A DNA stretch of 64,000 bases. It comes from JAIRTY01 sp050257395. Lineage in GTDB: Bacteria; Actinomycetota; Actinomycetes; Streptosporangiales; Streptosporangiaceae. Below, in pieces: positions 41,937-51,083 of the stretch. The position numbers and the translations under genes are program-made. The notes under the pieces were generated by a model. The model saw only the letters and a program-made list of their open reading frames with translations, had not been told where the DNA came from and searched no databases. Where the stretch lies: NCBI GenBank assembly GCA_050257395.1, contig JBLMWU010000214.1, forward strand, positions 7,743-71,742, written 5' to 3'. Positions within the stretch are counted from its first letter, which is position 1. The number at the start of each line of letters is the position of its first letter.

Positions 41937-43684
41937 AACGCCGAGCCGTCCAGGTTGACGTTCAGCTTGAGCGCGGCGAAGCCGTCCGCCGGGGCATAGA
42001 CGGCATGGCAGAACGAACTGAACCGGTGCTGGCCCCGGCAGCGCTGGCCGGGGTCGCACACGTAGCGGTCGGCCCCGTACTCGGCCTCGCCGGCCCACTT
42101 GCCGGTGGGCTGACGGCGGGTCACGTCGGCGGTGAAGGCGTCCCAGCCGCACGGGGTGCGGCCGCGCAGGCCGGTGCAGGTGATCCCGTACTGGCGGCTG
42201 CCGCGGAACTGCGCGGCGAAGCAGGCGTGATTGAGGTAGCACTCCTCGACCACGGCGCCGTCCGTGTAGCGGCGTCCCCACCAGGACAGGTAGGGCGAGT
42301 TCTTCCACAGGGCGGTCATCCCGTAGCGGTGCACCTCGTTGAAGGCGTAGGCGAGGAAGTTCTGCGCGTCACCGGGGGTCAGCATGAACCCGGTGGTGGA
42401 CGGCGGGTCGAAGCTGTCGATGTCGTCCAGCTCGACCGCGTCGAAGCCCTTGCGCGCGCACATCGCGATGCGCTCGCGCAGCATCGGCGCCAGCGCGCCC
42501 AGCTGCCGGAAGTCGACCCAGCGCTCCTCCGGGTAGCCGTAGTAGACCTTGCCGAGCGCGGCGGCCGGGAACCAGCGGCCCCGCGGTGACGGGCTCGCGT
42601 CGGGCCGGTAGTCCTCCCAGGCCAGGTCCAGGTAGCAGACCGCCCGCGGGTGCGCGATGGTGCTGGCCTGCCAGCTGGTGCGGATCGCGCGGACCTGCGC
42701 CGCGGTGGTCAGGAAGCCGTCCACGTCGTACATGTCCACCGCGCGCCTGCCGGTCCGCTGCAGCGGGGTGACCCGGCCGATCTGCCAGTCCCACCGCATC
42801 GGGCGGCGGCCCGCGGCCCCGCGGGAGGCGGCCAGGTGCGGCGGGTACCAGCACGGGTGCTGGCGCGCGGCCAGGCAGGCCACCGGCGCGGGCAGCGGCA
42901 CCACGTCCCAGCCGAACCGGATCACGCTGGCGCCCGCGTGGTCGGCGGTGAGCACCGCGACCTGGTGCCGGCCGGGCCGCAGCGGGCCGGTGTAGAAGGT
43001 GCGCGCGGCAGGCAGCGCGTGCCACGGCCCGCCGTCGATCCGGAACCGCTGCCGCGGCTGCCCGTCCGCGGCGTTGTAGTGCGGGGCGGTGACCTGGAAG
43101 TATTCCTCCGCCGACGCGGTGCGCCGCTCGGGGGTGCCGTTGATGAACGCCGCGGCGGGCCGCTGGTGCGCCGGGTACGCCAGCACCCGCACCGCGCCGA
43201 GGCGGCTGACCGAGCGGCGGACGACCCGGAACGTGAACGTGGCCGGCCGGGTCTCGACCACCTCGGCGGCGGTCTCGGTGAGCCGCAGCCGCCGGCCGGT
43301 GTCGCTGTGCGCCACCCGGTGGCGGGCGGCGGCGAAGGGGGTGACGGGCGAGTCCGCCGCGGTCACGCAGTGCGTGCCGTCAGCCCGGCAGCTCTGCCAC
43401 GCGTAGCCGACCTCGAAGGTGAGCAGCCGCATCCCATGCGGCAGCCGCGGCACCCGCCAGGCCAGCCCGGTCGCGGCCACCATCGCGCCGTCGCGCGGGC
43501 GGCCGTTGATCCGCAGGCTGCCCCGCGGCGCCGGCGGCGGGACCGGCTGGCCGGCCGTGGCGGCGGGTGCCGCCCGCGGCGGGTCAGCCGCGGCGCCGGC
43601 GGCCGGCGGGGCCAGCCCCAGCAGCGCCGCGGCCGCGGTGAGGCCGGCCAGCCGGCCGGCCCAGGCGGGCAGGGCTGCGGGCAT
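41912..43684 (-). CDS. Secreted GH114-type endo-alpha-1,4-polygalactosaminidase with N-terminal beta domains
   Basis: 590 residues. A signal peptide (WAGRLAGLTAAAALLGLAPPAAG) is followed by about 260 residues of Ig-like/beta modules (VLAYPAHQRPAAAFINGTPERR; DGGPWHALPAARTFYTGPLRPGRHQVAVL). The TIM-barrel catalytic domain runs from about 298: WDWQIGRVTPL, VDMYDVDGFLTTAAQV, VCYLDLAWEDYRPDA, GFDAVELDDIDSFD. These are GH114 features, the family that cuts alpha-1,4-galactosamine polymers. ATG 43684 follows GCGGAGGTGG. It neighbours GH4 and a galactosamine-type catabolic operon. Confidence 0.82.
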   Translation of the reverse strand: MPAALPAWAGRLAGLTAAAALLGLAPPAAGAAADPPRAAPAATAGQPVPPPAPRGSLRINGRPRDGAMVAATGLAWRVPRLPHGMRLLTFEVGYAWQSCRADGTHCVTAADSPVTPFAAARHRVAHSDTGRRLRLTETAAEVVETRPATFTFRVVRRSVSRLGAVRVLAYPAHQRPAAAFINGTPERRTASAEEYFQVTAPHYNAADGQPRQRFRIDGGPWHALPAARTFYTGPLRPGRHQVAVLTADHAGASVIRFGWDVVPLPAPVACLAARQHPCWYPPHLAASRGAAGRRPMRWDWQIGRVTPLQRTGRRAVDMYDVDGFLTTAAQVRAIRTSWQASTIAHPRAVCYLDLAWEDYRPDASPSPRGRWFPAAALGKVYYGYPEERWVDFRQLGALAPMLRERIAMCARKGFDAVELDDIDSFDPPSTTGFMLTPGDAQNFLAYAFNEVHRYGMTALWKNSPYLSWWGRRYTDGAVVEECYLNHACFAAQFRGSRQYGITCTGLRGRTPCGWDAFTADVTRRQPTGKWAGEAEYGADRYVCDPGQRCRGQHRFSSFCHAVYAPADGFAALKLNVNLDGSAFYPCPRGT

Positions 43685-43707
43685 GGCCGTCCACCTCCGC
43701 GGCAGGG

Positions 43708-45003
43708 TCAGCGGCGGAAGGCCGCGGGCAGCAGGTCCGCGTGCGCGGCGAACAGCTCGTCGCACATCGCGATGGTCTCCGCCGTGGTCAGGGTGGCCGA
43801 GGTGTTCGGGTCGAGCAGCGCGGCCTGGTAGACGTGCTCGCGGGACTCCGCCAGCGCAGCCTTCACGGTCAGCTCGGCCACGTTGAGGAAGGTCCGGTTG
43901 AGCGCGGCGAGCTGCGGCGGCAGCGCGCCGATCGCCACCGGCTTGGCGCCGCCCGCGCCGACGGTGCAGGGCACCTCGACGCAGCACTCATCGGGCAGGC
44001 TGGAGATCAGGCCGCCGTTGCGGATGTTCACGTGCAGCTCGCGTTCCCGGCCGGTCTCCAGCGAGTGGATGAACAGCGACGCCAGCTCGTGCGTGGGCGC
44101 CAGGTCGAGCGGCTCATCCGACTCCAGCGCGCGCTCCAGCGATGCGAGCTCGCGCAGGTTCTCCTCGGACCGGGCCAGGTAGTCGCCCACGAAGATGCGG
44201 AACTGCCCGATCTGCGAGTCGTGGCGCATGAACCACGGCACGTACTCGGCGGAATGCTCGCTGGACTCGGTCGGGAAGTAGCCGAACCGGCGGAAGATCT
44301 CCACCCGCACCCGGCGCTGCAGCTCCGGGGAGCCGTCGATGACCTCGGCCAGCCGCGGGTACAGGGACTCGCCGTCCTGCTCGAAACGCAGCACGAACGC
44401 CTGGTGGTTGAAGCCCGCCGTGACGAAGCGGACGCGGTCCGGGTCCGCGCCGACCAGCCCGGTGAGGAACGCCTGGGTGTCGCGCACCGAGTGGCACAGC
44501 CCGAACACCCGGCCAAAGGGCGTCCCCTCGTACACGGCCCAGGGCAGCATGGCCATCGGGTTGCTGTAGCTGAGCAGGTACGCGTCCGGGCACACCGCCA
44601 GCATGTCGGTGGCGAGCGCGGTCACCACCGGGATGGTCCGCAGGCCGCGGAAGATCCCGCCGATGCCGATCGTGTCCCCGATGGTCTGCCGCACGCCGTA
44701 CCGGGCCGGGATGCCGAAGTCGGCGCGGGTCGCGTCGTAGCCGCCGACCTGCACCTCGTTGATCACGTAGCGGGCGCCCGCCAGCGCCTCCCGCCGGTCC
44801 ATGCTGGCGGACACGGCCGCGCCGCTGCCGGTCTGCGCCACGATCCTGCTGGCCAGCCGCTCGGCGTGGGCCAGCCGGGCGGCGCTGATGTCGTACAGCG
44901 CGAGTTCCAGGCCGTCCCACAGCTCCGGGTAGCTGCACAGGTCGGTGACCACGTTGCGGGTGAACTCGATGCTGCCTGCGCCGATGAACGTCACCTTGAG
45001 CAC
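43708..45003 (-). CDS. GH4 family glycosidase (NAD/Mn-dependent, alpha-galactosidase type)
   Basis: 431 residues. GH4 motifs are VTFIGAGSIEFTRNVV (NAD binding), YSNPMAML, FGLCHSVRDTQ (metal-binding Cys and His) and FVTAGFNHQAFVLRF. GH4 enzymes cut alpha- or beta-glycosides through oxidation at C3 and can tolerate several sugars; MelA-like ones take alpha-galactosides. No signal peptide is seen, so it acts in the cytoplasm on imported oligosaccharides. ATG 45003 faces the ABC importer operon across 175 bp. Confidence 0.87.
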   Translation of the reverse strand: MLKVTFIGAGSIEFTRNVVTDLCSYPELWDGLELALYDISAARLAHAERLASRIVAQTGSGAAVSASMDRREALAGARYVINEVQVGGYDATRADFGIPARYGVRQTIGDTIGIGGIFRGLRTIPVVTALATDMLAVCPDAYLLSYSNPMAMLPWAVYEGTPFGRVFGLCHSVRDTQAFLTGLVGADPDRVRFVTAGFNHQAFVLRFEQDGESLYPRLAEVIDGSPELQRRVRVEIFRRFGYFPTESSEHSAEYVPWFMRHDSQIGQFRIFVGDYLARSEENLRELASLERALESDEPLDLAPTHELASLFIHSLETGRERELHVNIRNGGLISSLPDECCVEVPCTVGAGGAKPVAIGALPPQLAALNRTFLNVAELTVKAALAESREHVYQAALLDPNTSATLTTAETIAMCDELFAAHADLLPAAFRR

Positions 45004-45033
45004 GGTTCGTTAGTGTTCCATCCGGCCTGTTTT

Positions 45034-45061
45034 CGCGCAAGACTGCGCATCTAGTGCGCTT
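45034..45061. promoter_or_regulatory. GCGCA-type repeat cluster in the importer/GH4 intergenic region
   Basis: CGCGCA, TGCGCA and TGCGCT occur about 10 bp apart (CGCGCAAGACTGCGCATC then TAGTGCGCTT) in the divergent promoter region, with another TGCGCAACTT at 45118. The spacing of about one helical turn suits a DeoR-family operator, and a DeoR regulator (51058-51843) is in the cluster. This is a guess. Confidence 0.3.
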
Positions 45062-45178
45062 CCGGGGCTTGACACTCGGGTCGCCGATGCACAAACTTGT
45101 CGGCAATTCACAGGATCTGCGCAACTTGAATCGTGAGCAGGCTTGGCTCGCACCAGGTCCCGGCCGGAGAAGGAGAGC

Positions 45179-46465
45179 ATGATGCCCAAGCGCCGGCTGC
45201 GCGTCACCCTGGCAGGCTCACTCGCTGCGCTCGCCGTCGTCCTGGCCGCGTGCGGCACCGACAGCACCGGCGGTGGCGGCGGCAGCATCCAGCTCTGGGA
45301 GGGCTACACCGGCCCCGACGCCAAGCCGTTCGCGCACCTGGTGAGCGAGTACAACGCCACCCATCCGGGCCAGCACGTGGCCACCCTGTTCGTCAACAAC
45401 GACAACACGCTGCAGAAGGTGCTGACCGCGGTGCGCGGCGGCAGCCCGCCCGACATCGCCTACCTCTACGGCTCGTGGGCGCCGAACGTCGCGCAGATCC
45501 CGCAGGTGGTCAACCTGACCGGCGTGGTCCGCCGCCCGGGCGTCAACTGGAACGACTTCTGGGTCGGCGAGCGGGCCGTGGCCACCGTCAACGGCAAAGT
45601 GATCGGCATCCCGGCGCTGGTGGACAACCTGGCCGTGGTCTACAACAAGACGCTGTTCGCCCGGGCCGGCCTGCAGCCGCCAAGCGCCAGCTGGACCTGG
45701 CAGCAGTTCCAGGCCGACGCGCAGAAGCTGACCGACCCGGCGCGCAAGCAGTACGGGACGGCGTACGTCACCCCGGGCACCGAGGACACGGTCTGGCATT
45801 GGGAAGCCCTGCTATGGGAGGCCGGCGGCCAGCTGCTGACCGCTGACGGCAAGAAGGCCGCGTTCAACTCCCCCGCGGGGCTGGCGTCGCTGAACACCCT
45901 GCGCACGATGGCCGTGTCCGACCATTCGATGTACCTGGACCCGACCGACTCGGCCTACGCCAACCTGTTCAACTCCGGCCGGATCGGGATGCTGGTCACC
46001 GGCCCGTGGGACCTGGGGAACTTCCCGAACGTGCACTACGGCGTGCAGGTCATGCCGTCCTACCCGGGCACCAGCGGCGGCCACCAGACGATCTCCGGCC
46101 CGGACAACTGGGTGGTGTTCAACAACGGCGCCAGCCGGGTGGCCGCGGCGGAGAAGTTCCTGCTCTGGCTCACCGCGCCCGCTCAGGTCCGGTACTTCTC
46201 GCTGCACAGCGGCGAGCTGCCGACCCGCCAGTCGGTGGGCAACGCCGCGTTCAGCCAGCAGATGGACGCCGCGCTGCCCGGGGTCGGCGCCTTCATCGGC
46301 AACCTGGCCAACGTCCGGCAGGCCCGCCCGCAGATCCCGCAGTACCCGAAGATCTCCCAGGTGCTGGGCACCATGGTGGTGTCGGTGCTGCTGGGCAAGA
46401 GCCAGCCGCAGGCGGCCCTGAGCTCGGCGGCCCAGCAGGTCAACCAGATCCTGGCCACCGGCTGA
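45179..46465 (+). CDS. Extracellular sugar-binding lipoprotein of an ABC importer
   Basis: About 428 residues from ATG 45179 or 45182 (AAGGAGAGC site before). The signal peptide ends in a lipobox LAAC (VVLAACGTDS). SBP family 1 features follow (IQLWEGYTGPDAKPF, FVNNDNTLQKVL, PPDIAYLYGSW, GTEDTVWHWEALLWEAGG). This class binds oligosaccharides or amino sugars. It starts the importer operon 45179-48304; no ATPase gene is in the cluster, so a shared ATPase such as MsiK is expected elsewhere. Confidence 0.9.
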   Translation: MMPKRRLRVTLAGSLAALAVVLAACGTDSTGGGGGSIQLWEGYTGPDAKPFAHLVSEYNATHPGQHVATLFVNNDNTLQKVLTAVRGGSPPDIAYLYGSWAPNVAQIPQVVNLTGVVRRPGVNWNDFWVGERAVATVNGKVIGIPALVDNLAVVYNKTLFARAGLQPPSASWTWQQFQADAQKLTDPARKQYGTAYVTPGTEDTVWHWEALLWEAGGQLLTADGKKAAFNSPAGLASLNTLRTMAVSDHSMYLDPTDSAYANLFNSGRIGMLVTGPWDLGNFPNVHYGVQVMPSYPGTSGGHQTISGPDNWVVFNNGASRVAAAEKFLLWLTAPAQVRYFSLHSGELPTRQSVGNAAFSQQMDAALPGVGAFIGNLANVRQARPQIPQYPKISQVLGTMVVSVLLGKSQPQAALSSAAQQVNQILATG

Positions 46466-46466
46466 C

Positions 46467-47435
46467 GTGACCCGCACGGACACGCTGCTGCGCCGGGACC
46501 GCGCCGGCCGGGACCGCTCCCGGCGGGCGCGGCCCGGGCCGGGGCGCCAGCGGCGCACCAGGGTGCTGAGCTCGGAGCAGTTCGCCGGCTGGTCGTTCGT
46601 GACCCCGGGGGCCGCCGTCATCCTGCTGTTCGGCGCGGCGCCGATCGTGTGGTCGATGGTGATGTCCTTCCAGCACTCCACGCTGTCGCCGGGCACCCCG
46701 TTCGTGGGCCTGCGCAACTACCGGCAGCTCGTCCACGACCCGGTGGTGGTGCAGGCGATCGGCCACACGCTGGTGTACACCGCGCTGTTCGTGCCCGGCA
46801 CGATGATCGCCGGGCTGTTCCTCGCGGTGGCGATGAACCGGAAGATCCGGTTCCTCTGGCTCTACCGGACCGCCGCCTACGCCACCATGGCGATCTCCAC
46901 GATCAGCGAGGCGATCGTCTTCATCTGGCTGTTCGACCCGTCTTACGGGATCGTCAACTACCTGCTCGGGCTGTTCGGGGTGCCGCCGCAGCAGTTCCTC
47001 AACTCCCCCTCGCAGGCGCTGTACGTGATCGTGGTGATGACGGTCTGGGGCTGGACCGGCTTCGCGGTCGTCATCTACCTGGCCGCGCTGCAGGGGATTC
47101 CGCAGGTCCTCACCGAGGCGGCGGCCATCGACGGGGCCGGCCCCTGGCGGACGTTCCGCCGGATCACCCTGCCGCTGCTGAGCCCGGCGTCGCTGTTCCT
47201 GGCGGTGTGGCTGACCATCAACGCGCTGCAGCTGTTCGACGAGGTGTACCTGAGCACCCAGGGCGGGCCGCTGAACGCCACCACCGTGCTCGTCTACTAC
47301 CTCTACGTGCAGGCGTTCCAGAACTTCGACTTCGGTTACGCCTCCGCGATCGCCTACTTCCTGTTCCTCATCATCATCGTGGTCACCGCCATCCAGTTCC
47401 GGGTCGGCAGGCGGCTGACCTACTACCGGTCATGA
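46467..47435 (+). CDS. Sugar ABC transporter permease, MalF-type
   Basis: 322 residues, six membrane helices and the EAA loop (EAAAIDGAGPWRTFRRITLPLLSP) near residue 220. The long N-terminal basic extension precedes the first helix, as in MalF/UgpA-type permeases. It lies one base after the solute-binding protein gene stop and overlaps the second permease by 4 bp (ATGA). GTG 46467. Confidence 0.9.
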   Translation: MTRTDTLLRRDRAGRDRSRRARPGPGRQRRTRVLSSEQFAGWSFVTPGAAVILLFGAAPIVWSMVMSFQHSTLSPGTPFVGLRNYRQLVHDPVVVQAIGHTLVYTALFVPGTMIAGLFLAVAMNRKIRFLWLYRTAAYATMAISTISEAIVFIWLFDPSYGIVNYLLGLFGVPPQQFLNSPSQALYVIVVMTVWGWTGFAVVIYLAALQGIPQVLTEAAAIDGAGPWRTFRRITLPLLSPASLFLAVWLTINALQLFDEVYLSTQGGPLNATTVLVYYLYVQAFQNFDFGYASAIAYFLFLIIIVVTAIQFRVGRRLTYYRS

Positions 47436-48304
47436 CGGCGGCCCCGGTCCCGGCCGCCCGCCGGCGGCGGCTGCCGTTCAGCCCCTGGCACCTGGTGCTG
47501 GTCCCGGCGACAGTGGTGCTGATCTTCCCATTCGCGTGGCTGGTCATCACCTCGCTGGAGACCCCGGCCGAGGCGCTGCACTTCCCGCCGGTGCTGCTCC
47601 CCCACCGGCTGCAGGCCGGCAACTACCCGGCGGCGCTGGCGAGCGCGCCGTTCACCCGGTTCTTCGTCAACAGCGCCCTCGTCGCGGTCGTCACCGTGCT
47701 GTCGAACCTGGTGCTGTGCTCGCTGGCCGGGTACGCGTTCGCCCGGTTCCGCTTCCTGGGCCGCGGCGCCCTGTTCGCCGTGATCATGGCGACGCTGATG
47801 GTGCCGTTCCAGGTCACGATGATCCCGCAGTTCATCATCACCAAGTGGCTCGGCGTGCACGTGCTGGCCGCGGTCGGCATCAACCATCTCGGCGCGCTCA
47901 TCCTGCCGAACGCGGCGACCGCCTTCGGGATCTTCTTCCTGCGCCAGTTCTTCCGCACGCTGCCGCTGGAGTACGAGGAGTCGGCGCGGGTGGACGGGGC
48001 CAGCCGGCTCACCGTGCTGTGGCGGATCGTGCTGCCGCTCGCCACCCCGGCGCTGGCCACCCTGGCCGCGCTCACCTTCCTCGACTCGTGGAACAACTTC
48101 CTGTGGCCGCTGATCGCCATCACGTCCACGGACAAGATGACGCTCCCGCTCGGCCTGGCGACCTTCCAGGGCGCGCACTCGACCGAATGGCCGCTGCTGA
48201 TGGCCGGCAACGTCATGAGCCTCGCGCCGATGATGGTGATCTTCTTCGTGGCCCAGCGCTACTTCGTGCGGTCCATCGCCGCCACCGGCCTCGCCGGGAC
48301 CTGA
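47432..48304 (+). CDS. Sugar ABC transporter permease, MalG-type
   Basis: 290 residues. Six helices and the EAA loop (YEESARVDGASRLTVLWRIVLPLATPAL) are typical of MalG/UgpE permeases. It pairs with the preceding permease. ATG 47432 overlaps the previous stop by 4 bp. No nucleotide-binding subunit is found in the cluster. Confidence 0.9.
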   Translation: MTAAPVPAARRRRLPFSPWHLVLVPATVVLIFPFAWLVITSLETPAEALHFPPVLLPHRLQAGNYPAALASAPFTRFFVNSALVAVVTVLSNLVLCSLAGYAFARFRFLGRGALFAVIMATLMVPFQVTMIPQFIITKWLGVHVLAAVGINHLGALILPNAATAFGIFFLRQFFRTLPLEYEESARVDGASRLTVLWRIVLPLATPALATLAALTFLDSWNNFLWPLIAITSTDKMTLPLGLATFQGAHSTEWPLLMAGNVMSLAPMMVIFFVAQRYFVRSIAATGLAGT

Positions 48305-48346
48305 GCACACCAGCCCCGGCAGCAGTGAGAGGAAAGGAAACATCGC

Positions 48347-49252
48347 ATGGGCAACGAGGCCACCGCAGGCGCCGGCACCGAACGGGAGGTGGCGTCGCAG
48401 CCAGCCTGCTGGCGGCGGGCCGCTGACCTGGCCGCCAGCGCCGCCGGGGTGCTGCCGGCCAGCGGCGAGCGGGTCGCGGTCGCCGGCTGCGGCACGTCCT
48501 GGTTCATGGCCCAGTCCTACGCGGCCGCCCGGGAGGCGGCCGGGCACGGGGAGACCGACGCGTTCGCCGCCTCCGAGATGCCGCCCGGCCGCCGCTACGA
48601 CCGGGTCCTGGTGCTGTCGCGCTCCGGCACGACCACCGAGATCGTCGACCTGCTGACCCGGCTGCGCGGCCGGGTGCCCACGGTCGCGATCACCGCTGTC
48701 ACGGGCACGCCGGTGGCCGAGGCCGCGGACGCGGTGGTGGACCTCGGCTTCGCGGACGAGGAATCCGTGGTGCAGACCCGGTTCGCCACCACCGAGCTGG
48801 CGCTGCTTCGCATCCACCTGGGTCACGACATCGGGCCGGTGGCGGACGCGGCCGAGCGGGTGCTGGCCGAGCCGCTGCCCGCGGACCTGACCGGCGCCCG
48901 CCAGTTCACCTTCCTCGGCACCGGCTGGACCTACGGGCTCGCCAACGAGGCGGCGCTCAAGCTCCGGGAGTCGGCCGGGCTGTGGACCGAGGCGTACCCG
49001 GCCATGGAGTACCGGCACGGGCCGGCCGCCGTCACCGCGGCGGGCAGCGTGGTCTGGGTGTTCGGCGCCCCGCCCGACGGGCTGGCGGCAGAGGTCGCGG
49101 CCGCGGGCGGCGTGGCCTGGCACACCGGCGAGGACCCGCTGGCCGAGCTGGTCCGGGTGCACGTGCTCGCCGTGGCCGTGGCCCGCGCCCGCGGGCTGGA
49201 CCCGGACCGGCCGCGCAACCTCGCCCGGTCCGTCATCCTCACCCCGCGCTGA
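48347..49252 (+). CDS. SIS-domain sugar isomerase/deaminase, AgaS-like
   Basis: 301 residues. Two SIS domains: AVAGCGTSWFMAQSYA with LSRSGTTTEIVDLL, and FLGTGWTYGLANEAALKLRESAGLWTEAYPAMEYRHGP. The latter matches GlmS-type isomerases and AgaS, galactosamine-6-phosphate deaminase/isomerase. Here the absence of a glutaminase domain suggests AgaS-like use. Given the kinase and aldolase that follow, a tagatose-6-phosphate product is plausible. ATG 48347. Confidence 0.78.
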   Translation: MGNEATAGAGTEREVASQPACWRRAADLAASAAGVLPASGERVAVAGCGTSWFMAQSYAAAREAAGHGETDAFAASEMPPGRRYDRVLVLSRSGTTTEIVDLLTRLRGRVPTVAITAVTGTPVAEAADAVVDLGFADEESVVQTRFATTELALLRIHLGHDIGPVADAAERVLAEPLPADLTGARQFTFLGTGWTYGLANEAALKLRESAGLWTEAYPAMEYRHGPAAVTAAGSVVWVFGAPPDGLAAEVAAAGGVAWHTGEDPLAELVRVHVLAVAVARARGLDPDRPRNLARSVILTPR

Positions 49253-49266
49253 CCGGGCGGCCCGCC

Positions 49267-50220
49267 GTGATCCTCGTCGTCTGCCTCAACCCGGCGCTGG
49301 ACATCACCCACCAGGTGATGGCGGTGGACTGGGCCGGGGTGAACCGGCCCGGCGCGGTGCACACGAGGCCCGGCGGCAAAGGCCTGAACGTCGCCCGCAC
49401 GCTGCACGCGGTCGGTGCCGGGGTGCTGGTCATGGGGCTGGCCGGCGGCACCACCGGGGCAGCGGTGACCGGTGCCCTGGCCGGTCTCGGGGTGCCCGCC
49501 GCGTTCACCCCGGCCGCCGGGGAGACCCGGCGGACGTTCACCGTCGTGGACGGCCGGGCCGGCACGACCGCGCTGTTCAGCGAGCCCGGCCCGGAGATCA
49601 GTGCCGCGGAGTACACGCTGTTCACCGGCGCGTACGCGGCCGCCCTGCCGGGTGCCGCCGCGGTGGTGCTGTCCGGCAGCCTGCCGCCGGGCGTCCCGGC
49701 GGACGCCTACGCCGTGCTCGGCGCGATGGCCGCGGCGGCCGGGGTGCCGGTGCTGCTGGACGCGCACGGGGAGCCGCTGCGGCTGGGTGCCGCGGCCGGG
49801 CCCGCGATCGTCAAGCCCAACCTCGCCGAGCTGGAGGCCCTGGCCGGCCGCAGCCTGTCCACCGCCCGCGGCGCCGACCGGCGGGCCGTGGCATCCGCCG
49901 CCCGGGAGCTGCGGGCCGCGGGCGCGCAGGCGGTGGTCGTCACGCTCGGGCCGGACGGGCTGCACGCCGTGACCGGCGACGGCAGCTGGGACGCGGCGCC
50001 CCCGGCCGTCGCCGCGGGCAACCCCACCGGCGCGGGCGACGCCGTCGCGGCGGGCCTGGCACACGGCCTGATCCTGGGCCGCCCCTGGGACGAGCGGCTG
50101 CGGCACGCGGTCGCCCTCGGCACCGCGTCAGCCGCCGCGCCGGTCGCCGGCGAGTTCAGCCACTCCCACTACTCCGACCTGCTGGCGCAGGTCAGGGTCG
50201 GCCGCAGCGAGATGCACTGA
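49267..50220 (+). CDS. PfkB-family hexose-phosphate kinase, LacC/FruK-like (tagatose-6-phosphate or fructose-1-phosphate kinase)
   Basis: 317 residues. GGKGLNVARTLHAVGAGVLVMGLAGG is the N-terminal PfkB motif and NPTGAGDAVAAGLAHG the C-terminal one. NPALDITHQV at the start is typical of the LacC/FruK branch. It should make a bisphosphate, here perhaps tagatose-1,6-bisphosphate, for the aldolase that overlaps its stop. GTG 49267 is the first start codon after the SIS gene stop (14 bp before). Confidence 0.85.
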   Translation: MILVVCLNPALDITHQVMAVDWAGVNRPGAVHTRPGGKGLNVARTLHAVGAGVLVMGLAGGTTGAAVTGALAGLGVPAAFTPAAGETRRTFTVVDGRAGTTALFSEPGPEISAAEYTLFTGAYAAALPGAAAVVLSGSLPPGVPADAYAVLGAMAAAAGVPVLLDAHGEPLRLGAAAGPAIVKPNLAELEALAGRSLSTARGADRRAVASAARELRAAGAQAVVVTLGPDGLHAVTGDGSWDAAPPAVAAGNPTGAGDAVAAGLAHGLILGRPWDERLRHAVALGTASAAAPVAGEFSHSHYSDLLAQVRVGRSEMH

Positions 50221-51083
50221 TGATGCAGCCCGGGACCGCGGCCGGCATCGTCGGCCCCGCCTACGCCGCGGGCCGGGGCGCCGGCGCGTTCAATGTGATC
50301 GGCATCGAGCACGCGGAGGCGATCGCCGCGGGGGCCGAGACCGCGGCAGCGCCCGTTCTGCTGCAGATCAGTGAGAACTGTGTCCGCTACCACGGCGCCC
50401 TGGAGCCGCTGGGCCGGGCCTGCGTGGCGATAGCCCGGTCGGCCGCGGTGCCGGTGGGCGTGCACCTGGATCACGCGACCAGCCCGGACCTGGTCCGCGC
50501 CGCCGCCGGCCTGGGCTTCGGGTCGGTCATGTTCGACGCGTCCCGGCTGCCCTACGCGCAGAATGTCCAGCAGACCGCCGAGATCGCCCGCTGGTGCCAC
50601 GAGCGCGGCCTGTGGGTGGAAGCGGAACTCGGTGAGATCGGCGGGAAGGACGGCGTGCACTCGGCCACGGCCCGGACCCGCCCGGACGAGGCGGCCGGCT
50701 ACGTGGCCGCCACCGGTGTGGACGCGCTCGCGGTGGCGGTCGGCAGCTCGCACGCCATGCTGACCCGCACCGCCGTGCTGGACCTGGGCCTGATCACCCG
50801 CATCCGCGCCGCGCTCGGCGTGCCGCTGGTGCTGCACGGCTCCTCGGGGGTGCCCGACGGCGAGCTCGCCGCCGCGATCCGGGCGGGCATGACGAAGATC
50901 AACGTGGCGACCCAGCTGAACAAGGTCTACACCGCCGCGATCCGCGCATATCTGGCCGCCAATACGACAATGGTGGATCCCAGGAAGTACGGTGCGGCAG
51001 GGCGCGACGCGGTGGCCGCGGAGGTTGCCCGCCTGCTGACAGTGATCGGAGGCGCCGGTGAGCCGGTACCGGCGGTGGAATGA
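50220..51083 (+). CDS. Class II aldolase, GatY/KbaY-type (tagatose/fructose bisphosphate)
   Basis: 287 residues. Class II metal ligands are present: GVHLDHATS near 83, EAELGEIGGKDGV near 135 and the VVLHGSSGV / MTKINVAT phosphate site. The short 287-residue length fits the KbaY/GatY subfamily better than long class II FBA enzymes. It would split the bisphosphate made by the kinase just upstream. The ATG at 50220 overlaps the kinase stop by one base. Confidence 0.88.
   Translation: MMQPGTAAGIVGPAYAAGRGAGAFNVIGIEHAEAIAAGAETAAAPVLLQISENCVRYHGALEPLGRACVAIARSAAVPVGVHLDHATSPDLVRAAAGLGFGSVMFDASRLPYAQNVQQTAEIARWCHERGLWVEAELGEIGGKDGVHSATARTRPDEAAGYVAATGVDALAVAVGSSHAMLTRTAVLDLGLITRIRAALGVPLVLHGSSGVPDGELAAAIRAGMTKINVATQLNKVYTAAIRAYLAANTTMVDPRKYGAAGRDAVAAEVARLLTVIGGAGEPVPAVE

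Noticed and set aside
45034..45130. A confident DeoR operator
   Set aside because: The GCGCA repeats are suggestive but too short and common in GC-rich DNA to be certain, so they are listed at low confidence only.
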